Position numbers and translations under genes: made by a program. From NCBI GenBank assembly GCA_003615045.1, contig ML014118.1, positions 124,001 through 188,000 of the forward strand: DNA of 64,000 bases. The letters run 5' to 3'. This document shows, piece by piece, positions 54,083-61,734 of this stretch. The DNA comes from Caulochytrium protostelioides (taxonomy: Eukaryota; Chytridiomycota; Caulochytriomycetes; Caulochytriales; Caulochytriaceae). The number at the start of each line of letters is the position of its first letter. The first letter of the stretch is position 1. The notes beneath the pieces are model-generated. The model had not been told where the DNA came from and did not search any database. It was given only the letters and a program-made list of their open reading frames with translations.

Positions 54083-55850
54083 TGCTCTTAGCGATCTGCG
54101 AATTTCTCCACTGAATCAGTGGTTTCGGCAAGCGGAGTGCGCGACGTTGCTGATGAAACTACGCCGGGGCGTCAGCCGCACCCTCGTATTTCGAAGGCGA
54201 AGTTCCCAGCGAGCATCAATCGGATACAAAACAAAAGCATTCTTGTCGTAGCGCTGAGACGCTTGGGTTGGAGGCACCGAAATCATGCCCGGGTTTTGTT
54301 GGCGCCAGGCCTATCCAAGTTCCGAACCTAAGCCGCTACGGCTTGCCCTTGCAGAGGGTCTGCCCTCCAGTCGCACGCTGCGTTGATACCTTGACACCTT
54401 TGTGAAATCGCGGGTGGTTTGAATTGCAAGAAAAACCGTTCGCATCGACTTCAAATACCCAGACTTGTCGGGATCTGTGTCGACTCGGTGACGCCAAGCA
54501 AAATCCCCGGCCCCCGTCCGTTCTCCCTTAACTGAAACAATCGTTTCATACGCTTTCTCGCCTCACGAAACGGCCCAGGTCACAGGTGCTGGATGGCCGG
54601 CGAAGAATGTTATGACCCGAGCTGCTTGGGCAGCGAGGGTCTAGCATGACCGGCATGACCGATACTGGGTCCTGTGGATTTTTGCTTCCATCTTGACTTC
54701 CATCAAAAAAAATTGAATATTGATTTGTAGTTCTCAACAATAAGATGCTTGTCATTATGTCTCTGCAAACATCGTTTTTTTTTATCTGAAATCGCGTCGC
54801 TCGCCCCGGACAGAGATGATCAGCGAGTTCCACGCGGCGCTGCGCGTGCCTCGCTTTGCTGTCGGCTTGCGCATCGTCCGAAGCAGTCGTGCCGAGCATC
54901 GAAATGTATGGATAGTCGGCCTCATCCTGCACGTCCATCATACAGGGTCGCGTGGTTCCATTAAATGCCGCTTCGAATTATAGGACTCGCTCTTTTGTCT
55001 CTGACCAAAGAAAACGCCTTCTCATGGGCCCGTCTGACCCGGTGGCTGTTCTGATCGATTGGTCTCCTAGGGATGTGTTCACAAAAGGACATCATCGCCA
55101 GCGACTTTGGCGAAAGAATGTGAGCGGTAGCAAGGGCCAAAGGCGATGTTGGCCATTTGTTTGATATATATTTAAAAAGCTATAGCAAATGTAAAATGTT
55201 ATATACATCTTTCAATTTGAAATCTACACGCAGAAATGCATGGCGATAGCATTTTCTTGTACTGTCTTAGGGCGACGAATACGAAAACTCCGTTTCACCG
55301 AGGCAGCTTCTATTAACATGAGCGTATAGGGTTAACCTAAAGGTCGCGGTTGGCGAACATCACGAACGCTACTAGGATCATCCTCGCCCATCAGGTCTCC
55401 TGCGCTATGTCGCGTCCCGGGGAAACGACAAGTTGCAGCCTAGCCAGCAAGCACATCCATTGCTTAACCGAATGCAGGCAGCCTCCTGGGATTCGTTATG
55501 AGCCCTGCGATTGAAGGCCATGGTGGTCATGGTGAGTTGTCTCACCGGGCAGCCTGTACATGTAAAAAAAGAAGCCCCCCTCCCGACGCCACGCGGGCCC
55601 TTCGCTCCCGTCTGGTGACAAACGCGGACGTCTTGCCGGCGTTCGACGCTGAGCGCGACGACGCGCGCCGCATCCGATCTTCCGTTTCGCGTTGCACAGC
55701 GGATCGTCTTTGATGTGTGAGTATTCATATAGCATGAGGAGGTGAAGCGAGCGGGAGAGAAAGGAAACGGCGAACGACGGGTGGCAGAGGAGCGAACAAC
55801 GTGACGCCGCAGAGCGACGGCGCGGGGGCCCCGGTGTCGGAGTCGGCTGC
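54083..55850. other. AT-richer intergenic region, ZNFX1-like to RRM gene (convergent)
   Basis: 1.8 kb between convergent genes, with the lowest GC content in the window, including AT runs at 54,700-54,790 and 55,160-55,240. No open frame has motifs or codon bias. It holds the 3' ends of both neighbours. Confidence 0.55.
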
Positions 55851-56696
55851 TTAGGCCTGGTCCTCAACGGGGGCGGCCTCCTCGGCGGCCTTGGGGGTCT
55901 GGCTGACCATGGCGACCTTGAGCGCGATCGGGCGCTCGCTGATCATCTCGCCGTCGAGGGCCTCGAGGGCGCGCTTCTGCTCGGTCTCGTTGGCGAACTC
56001 GACAAAGCCGAAGCCCTTGCTCCGGTTGGTGAAGCGGTTCACGATGACCTTGGCCGAGGCGACCTCGTAGCCGCGGTCCGTGAAGACGGCGCTCAGGGCC
56101 TCGTCGTCGACCGAGTACGGCAGGTTGGCGACAAACAGCGTCGTCGTCGACTGCTCGGCGTTCGGGTCGTAGTTCGAGCGGCGGGGCGGGCGGGTGCGGG
56201 CGGGCGCACCCTCCTCGCCGTTGGCGGCCTCCTCGCCGTGGGCGGCGCCCTCGGCGTTGGCGGCGCGGCGGCCGCGGCTGCGGCGGCTGCTGCCGGTGGC
56301 CGCGGCGCCGTTGACGGCGCCCTCCTCACCGTTGGTGGCGGGGGCGGCACGCGGCGCGCGCGGGGGACGCGGCGCACGCGGCTTGGTCTCGCTGGCCGGC
56401 TTGGCCGCCTCGACGGCGATCTTGCGGTCGCTGAGGAGGGTCTGGTTGAACTGCTCCACGGCGCGGGCGACGGCGTCCTCCGAGTCGAAGGTCACAAATC
56501 CGTAGCCGCGGTGGCGGCCGTTGCGGGTGACAACGATGGCCTTGGTCACCGTGCCGGCCTGGGAGAAGGTCTCGGCGAGCTCCTCGTTGTTGGTGTTGAA
56601 GGAGAGGTTGCCCACGTAGACCTTGAGGTGGTCGTCGACATGGTGGTTGATGCGCTGGGCGGACATCGACTCCTCGTTCTCGTGGTGCTCCGACAT
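55851..56696 (-). CDS. Two-RRM RNA-binding protein
   Basis: 281 aa from the ATG at 56696 (MSEHHENEESMSAQ). RRM1 spans about residues 24-98, with RNP2 VYVGNLSF and RNP1 RGYGFVTF. RRM2 spans about 187-265, with RNP2 LFVANLPY and RNP1 KGFGFVEF. The linker is rich in Pro-Arg (PRAPRPPRAPRAAP), then Glu/Gly/Asn repeats and SRRSRGRR, so a basic-acidic spacer rather than RGG boxes. Aromatic residues needed for RNA stacking are present in both RNP motifs. The layout resembles small fungal two-RRM proteins of the Sbp1/Rnp24 sort and nucleolin-like factors; which one cannot be told. The stop falls at 55851. No introns are evident. Confidence 0.9.
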   Translation of the reverse strand: MSEHHENEESMSAQRINHHVDDHLKVYVGNLSFNTNNEELAETFSQAGTVTKAIVVTRNGRHRGYGFVTFDSEDAVARAVEQFNQTLLSDRKIAVEAAKPASETKPRAPRPPRAPRAAPATNGEEGAVNGAAATGSSRRSRGRRAANAEGAAHGEEAANGEEGAPARTRPPRRSNYDPNAEQSTTTLFVANLPYSVDDEALSAVFTDRGYEVASAKVIVNRFTNRSKGFGFVEFANETEQKRALEALDGEMISERPIALKVAMVSQTPKAAEEAAPVEDQA

Positions 56697-57256
56697 GGCT
56701 GGAAAAAAATAGGCGGGGGGTGGGGGAGGGGGTCAAAAGGGCGAGAAGTGGTGAAGGGAGGAAACGTGACAAGGGAGCAGTGTGACGGAGGAGAGGAAGT
56801 CAAGAGAGAGAGGAAGTCAACGAGATGCGCTGTCAGGAAATGTCTGGACGGCTGGAAAGGCTCTTCGACGTAGCATGAAAGCTTTCCTAGGCCTTTTTTT
56901 TTCTGTAATTTTTCTGTACTTTTCGGCACGAACGTCTGGTTCGGGGACGCGTGTGCATCACACAGCGCGCGTGCGGGCGGCGTGCAGTGTGCGCCTCGGG
57001 GCCTGATGTTTTAGCCCATTTTGGTCCGTGCCTCCCCCCATCCTGCCCGTCTCGGTCGCCGCGACGCGGTCAGCACGCCCTCCCCGGGCCAGCGGCGCTG
57101 GGCCCCGCGGTCGGCCCTGTCTCGCGTGTGCCTGTGCCAGCCAGCCAGCGCGCGGATGGTCATGGCTGGCGACGCGTGCGCGATGCTGCAGGCTGGCGTC
57201 GCCGTGGGCGTGAACCCCGTCGCGACCGCCCAGCGTCCCAGCGTTCCTGTGTGGGC

Positions 57257-57310
57257 GAGACGACGACGACAACGACGACGACGACAACGACGACGACGAC
57301 GACAACGCCA

Positions 57311-57341
<31 letters not shown>

Positions 57342-57375
57342 CAACGACAACGACAACGGCAACGACAACGACGCG
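57257..57375. repeat. (GAC/AAC)n compound triplet repeat
   Basis: About 119 bp of GAC and AAC triplets in irregular alternation, with a few GCC or GGC variants. In some frames it would read as poly-Thr or poly-Asp/Asn, but no gene covers it. Confidence 0.9.
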
Positions 57376-57670
57376 CGGGGTTCGTGCGAGGGTGCGGTCG
57401 GGGGTCATGTTTGCCGGGGTCTGCGCGGGCCCCTCGAACGCGGGAGACGGTCGTGGTCATCGCTGCCGCCGCCGCCGCCGCCGCCGCGAGGTGAGCGCCA
57501 GCAGGCGAAACCCCCGCGGCTGCGCTGGCTCCCCCCGCGAGCACGGGGGCTGTTGGCTGCGCCGTCGGCGCCGTCGTCGGGGCCTCCGCGATCCAGCCTC
57601 GCCGGAGCCGTTATCCGCGACGTGGGCGTGGTGCCGCCAAGCCTCGCGTATGCTCGTGCCCGTGCTGTTC

Positions 57671-57704
57671 GCGCGTCGACGGCGCGTCGACGGCGCGTCG
57701 ACGG
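57671..57704. repeat. GCGCGTCGACG 11-bp minisatellite
   Basis: Three tandem copies of an eleven-base unit containing a SalI-type GTCGAC palindrome. Confidence 0.85.
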
Positions 57705-57710
57705 CCTGCA

Positions 57711-57748
57711 GGCCTGCCTCGCGGCCTGCCTCGCGGCCTGCCTCGCAG
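57711..57748. repeat. GCCTGCCTCGCG 12-bp minisatellite
   Basis: Three copies of a twelve-base unit directly after the 11-bp repeat. Confidence 0.8.
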
Positions 57749-57788
57749 CGACCGCAGCGACCGCAGCGACCGCAGCGACCGCAGCGAC
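57745..57788. repeat. GCAGCGACC 9-bp minisatellite
   Basis: Nearly five copies of a nine-base unit adjoining the 12-bp repeat. Confidence 0.85.
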
Positions 57789-58191
57789 GGGCACGGCGAT
57801 GGTTCCCCGGTTGGGGCGATGGCCGCACGGGCCACGGCGGGGTCGACCAGGCCAGACCCCCCGACGCCCCCACGAAAGCTTCCCGCGAAGCACCGTCGAG
57901 CCGCGGACACGGCCGCCATGCGACGCATGGCAGGTGGCTTCGCGCGGCCTATCACGCCCTCGCGATGCGCTAACCCGCTCATGAACCGTCCCGTGCCACA
58001 AGCGAACGCTTGGATGCATCCGCGAGCGTTGCCAGACGCCTGTCGACGCGGAGGGTCCCCTGGGCGTGGTATGGCCAACGTCGGCAGAGCCAGCGTCGAC
58101 CGCCATTCTCCACCGAGACCACCACGTGCGCGTCGCTGCCGACAACGCGCATCCGGCAAGCGAGCGCATGCACGAATAAAGGGGTCTCGTA

Positions 58192-58261
58192 GGAATGAAT
58201 GACTGCATGAATGAATGAATGAATGAATGAATGAATGAATGAATGACTGAATGAATGAATG
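58192..58261. repeat. (GAAT)n tetranucleotide microsatellite
   Basis: About sixteen GAAT units over 70 bp with three GACT/GCAT interruptions. Confidence 0.9.
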
Positions 58262-58748
58262 GGTCCTGCCTTGCCCATACCCTTGCAAGAACGTGGGCAC
58301 GGCGAGGCGGCGTCGGCTCCGCCTGGCCAACTCGCCCTGCGGCTTTGACGTCATGACGGAGGGGCGCGGCGCTCGGGGCGGCAGCCGGCGGGGCCCCGGG
58401 CGCGGCTGTCGCCCGCTCGCCTGGCAACCCCCGTCGAGGGTTCTCGGCCCAAGCGCAGCTCTCGGGAATACTACGACAACGACAGCGACAGTGGCAACAA
58501 CCACAGGCTACCGCATTCACCAGCTGGGGTATCATCGCGTCACCCTAACAACGTGGTTGCCGGAAGCTGATGGGGTCAGACGGTCCGGTGCCGCATCTCA
58601 TGCCGTGATCGACGGGGTGTCACGCGGCCGCCCTGACGCCGGGTCGATCGCATTGAGACGGCATACTTCGCGATCCACGGCTGCTGTCGTTGATACTCGT
58701 TCAACTCCGATTCACTGCAACCGCGCGCAATCCCGCGGACAGCCCATC

Positions 58749-59716
58749 ATGGCGCTTTTCAACTTGCTCGTCTTTTACACGCTGTGCGCCGAGGTCAGCG
58801 TCTTCTTTCTGACGCTCGTGCCCAACGAATTCATCCCACTCCACTAGTAACGTGCCTGAAACCGGATGCCTCTCTCCCGTGAGGAAGACGGCATGCGCCA
58901 CCACCTGGCGCACGTTGCGCAGCTCACGCGCCGTGCCGGTGCGGGCTGTCTTCGAGAGACGATGGCCTCCTCCAGCTACAATGACTCACCTATGCTTATT
59001 GGAATGCTCTTGACTGTCGTTGACTTTGGCGTCATACGCATACCCAATGGATCTCGCTCGGGCGGTTTCGCCATCACAGCCGCATCGCCACCCATCGCGC
59101 GATCCGGCGATGGATGGCCAATGACCGCGTGGTCTGGATCGGCCGCATGCTGCTGCTGCTCGCCGGCGGCCTCTTCCTCGACACCCTGCTCCGGCTCTCC
59201 CGGCTCGATGCCGAGCTGCACCACCACAGCTTTAGCCCGGCCGCCGCGGGCCACGCGGGCCACGCTGCGGGCACCGTCGGCACCACCGCCGCCGTCGACG
59301 ACCTCCATACGAAGGTCGCCAAGTTCTATGCCCACCGCAACCTCTATCTAAGCTCCTTCACGCTCGTCATGGTGATCGTGCTGTGGCGCCGCTTCGGCGA
59401 CATGCTCGCCATCCTCGAGCGCGACGCCACCATCGTCCGCTTCCGCGACCAGGCCCTCGCCCACGGGCTGGATGCGGGCGCGCCCATCGCGGCGCCCGCT
59501 GTCGGCTCCAAGCGCGGCGGCGGCGGCGGCGGCGGCGCGGCGGCGGCGTCCGGCGGCGCGACGGCGTCCTCCCGGCTCGGCAACCTGCGCCAGCGCGCCG
59601 CGGCGGTCGCGGCCGAAGCGGCGGCCGATGCCTCCGCGAAGCCCGGCTTGCGCACCGACGGCATGGAGGACGCGATCGACCACCCGACGCCGGCCGTGGG
59701 CGACCGTGCCCTGTGA
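58749..59716 (+). CDS. BCAP31: BAP31/Yet-family ER membrane protein, two exons
   Basis: BAP31-family proteins are three-pass ER proteins that act in export and quality control of membrane proteins and associate with the translocon. Exon 1 (58749-58846) encodes MALFNLLVFYTLCAEVSVFF and ends ...NEFIPLH plus two bases TA. Exon 2 (59080-59716) supplies the C of TAC and continues RIATHRAIRRWMANDRVVW. The joined product is 244 aa, close to human BAP31 (246). Three hydrophobic segments lie at about residues 3-24, 52-68 (WIGRMLLLLAGGLFLDT) and about 120-135. AKFYAHRNLYLSSFTL matches the family block FRAQRNLYIAGFSL. The C-terminus is Gly/Ala-rich instead of the long coiled coil. It is convergent with SEC62. 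Confidence 0.85.
58847..59079 (+). other. Spliceosomal intron of the BAP31-family gene (phase 2, 233 bp)
   Basis: The donor is GTAACG and the acceptor CACAG. Reading through the donor gives an immediate TAG, which splicing changes to TAC (Tyr) by joining TA to C. Candidate branch sites are the TTGAC motifs near 59,009-59,025. Only this join restores the family sequence across the first loop. Read without splicing, exon 1 would end after 32 codons. Confidence 0.8.
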
Positions 59717-59982
59717 ACCGCGCCTCGGCGCCGGCTGCACCGCCAGCCGCACTCCATCCCCATTCCCGTCCTTCACGAGGATAGCGTTTCTTATATCACT
59801 GGTTCTTGCAATGAGATGTCTCGCCCGGGAGATGGGATTCTTCACGAGCGCGACGCATCGCTGACCGCGTCGTACGGCGCGGCTCTGGAGGCGACCAGGG
59901 TCGCTTGAGGGCCGCGGGGGGTGGGCCACCCGGCGTCAGCGCCCCGTCGCTCGAGCCTGTCCTTCCGCGGGGCGGCCACCGG

Positions 59983-60756
59983 TTAGAGCGTCTTTTTGGC
60001 GTCGCCGGCGTCGTCGGCGTCGTCCGCGTCCTCGACCATAGCCGATGCTTCAGCAGCCATGACGTCGGCTGCGCCCTTGACGCTCGCGCCGGCGCCGGCG
60101 GCGCGGGACTTCTTGGCGCTGGGCACGTCCCAGCCCCACGTGGGGATGAAAGAGTCCACGATCCCGACGTCGGCAAAGAGGTTCGGGAAGAGCCAGCCGT
60201 GCTGGCCGGTGACGAGGAGGAGCGCGAGGTAGATGATCAAGCGGACGATCGTCAGCAAAAAGAAGAGCCCGATGACGCCGAGCAGCCCGAGCGACAGGTA
60301 GTACACGCCGAGCCGGAGGCTGGCGGGCCACAGCGGGAACATGACGCCTGCGAGCACGAGCACGACGACACCAATCCCGGCCAGCGTGCGCTTCACTTGC
60401 GAGCCGCGGTAGATCCAGATGTAGAAGCGGTCGTTGCTGAAGGTGGTCTGGGCGTCGACGTCCTTCGCGTTCGGCAAGGAGAGCGTCCGGCCCGTCTCGG
60501 GCTTGTGGACGGCGCAGACAAAGCCCCGCGCGACGAGGTCCTGGAGGACGCGCTCGCCGCTGGCGCGGTCAGCGATCGGGAACGCCGTCGCCGCCGACGC
60601 GCGCACCAGCGCGTTCACGGCATGCTTGCCCTTGAAGAACTCGACGCGGCGGCCGTTCAGCAGGCCCGGGCGTAGCTTGAGGCCCGCGGCCTCCGACAGC
60701 AGAAAGTCCGCCAGAGTCCGGGTCTCGGCCGGCGCCGTCGCGATCGGGTCGGCCAT
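59983..60756 (-). CDS. SEC62: SEC62, ER protein-translocation subunit
   Basis: Sec62 joins Sec63 at the Sec61 channel for post-translational import into the ER. The ATG at 60756 (MADPIATAPAETRTLADFLL) gives 257 aa, near the yeast length of 283. The N-terminal cytosolic domain has the family blocks GLLNGRRVEFFKGKHAVNAL and FSNDRFYIWIYRGSQVKRTL. Two membrane segments follow, at about residues 125-143 and 150-182 (VYYLSLGLLGVIGLFFLL and on), then GWLFPNLFADVGIVDSFIPTW. The tail is basic, then acidic (EDADDADDAGDAKKTL). The gene converges on the BAP31-family gene, another ER membrane protein, with 266 bp between stops. The upstream region carries a 14-bp minisatellite. Confidence 0.94.
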   Translation of the reverse strand: MADPIATAPAETRTLADFLLSEAAGLKLRPGLLNGRRVEFFKGKHAVNALVRASAATAFPIADRASGERVLQDLVARGFVCAVHKPETGRTLSLPNAKDVDAQTTFSNDRFYIWIYRGSQVKRTLAGIGVVVLVLAGVMFPLWPASLRLGVYYLSLGLLGVIGLFFLLTIVRLIIYLALLLVTGQHGWLFPNLFADVGIVDSFIPTWGWDVPSAKKSRAAGAGASVKGAADVMAAEASAMVEDADDADDAGDAKKTL

Positions 60757-61734
60757 TCTCCGGGTCAGCACGGACTCGCGGTAGGAAATCTGACTCCGAC
60801 GCCGACTCCGGGCGACCGACTCCGGGCGACCGACTCCGGGCGACCGACTCCGGGCGACCGACTCCGGGCGACCTGGTGAGAACTCGAATTCCGCGCGATC
60901 GAGCGAGGAAACCGCGTGCCAGGGCGGAATCAACTCGGCGCGTCCGATGCACACAACAAGACTGGGGGTGGGTGGGGTCGACCGATAGCACGGACAAGGA
61001 GAGCTAGAGCGCGACAGCCAGCGACAGGTCAGTCCGTCGTCAGGGCTCCATTCAGCGCAGTTTCCGGAAACAAGAGGGTCAGTGGACGGCGGAACTCCGC
61101 ACGCGGCACAGCCACGTCGGTGCACGTGGGCAGAAGGGTCGGCGACTCGCGAGCAAGACGGCACAGAGAGCGTTTTCGAGCCGCAGAAGCGTCCGGCGTC
61201 ACGTCAGGGAAGCAGGGACACCCAGTCCGCGTCGGTCTCGTGGAAACATCGTTTTACCCATGGGCATCCATGGCCCATCGACGGACACCTGCCGTATATC
61301 TGACCGGGCTTTCTTGGTCGCGACCGCTACCCCATGCCTCGCAGATCGGGCGATGGCGATGACGCTGGCGGCGACGACGGCGCGGGCGGCGGCGGCGGGA
61401 TAGTTGAGGCGTCCGGCCTTTGGCGCGTGGCGTCGCCCCCGTCGCCTGGCGTAGCGACGGCATTCCGGCTGCGGCGGCGGCGACGCGGGGCGCTCTTTGA
61501 AAAGTAAGCGGGGGCCACGGACCCTTTCCGGACGACAAGGCGTCGCGAGCGACAAGGACAAAAATTAAATTAAAAAAAGGAGAGCGCGGCCACGCGTCTC
61601 GGCAAGGATCCACGTCAGGGCACGGTGCCACAAACATCCTCGACCCCGATCTGCCGTGAACGCCAGTATACTGGCTCACGTCGACCGCATCCGCCGCGGC
61701 CTCCGCGAGGATGCCGCGGACGGTCGACCGTCGC
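60757..61734. other. Intergenic region upstream of SEC62
   Basis: 978 bases between two minus-strand genes. It includes a 14-bp minisatellite directly upstream of SEC62 and an A-rich patch at 61,558-61,580 downstream of UPF2. No gene is seen. Confidence 0.5.
60802..60871. repeat. CCGACTCCGGGCGA 14-bp minisatellite upstream of SEC62
   Basis: Five perfect tandem copies of a fourteen-base unit, 46-115 bp upstream of the SEC62 ATG, so within its 5' UTR or core promoter. Confidence 0.9.

Larger units (their letters stand above)
56697..58748. other. 2-kb intergenic region with a minisatellite cluster
   Basis: This is the divergent region between the RRM gene and the BAP31-family gene. It holds at least five different tandem repeats between 57,250 and 58,262 (listed separately). 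Long open frames on both strands are by-products of the repeats. No gene is seen. The RRM promoter must lie near 56,700-56,950, where poly-A/T runs occur. Confidence 0.55.

Noticed and set aside
57405-58535. 376-codon minus-strand frame with FIHS repeats
   Set aside because: The repeat peptide is only the reading of the GAAT microsatellite; no coding signal beyond the tandem repeats.
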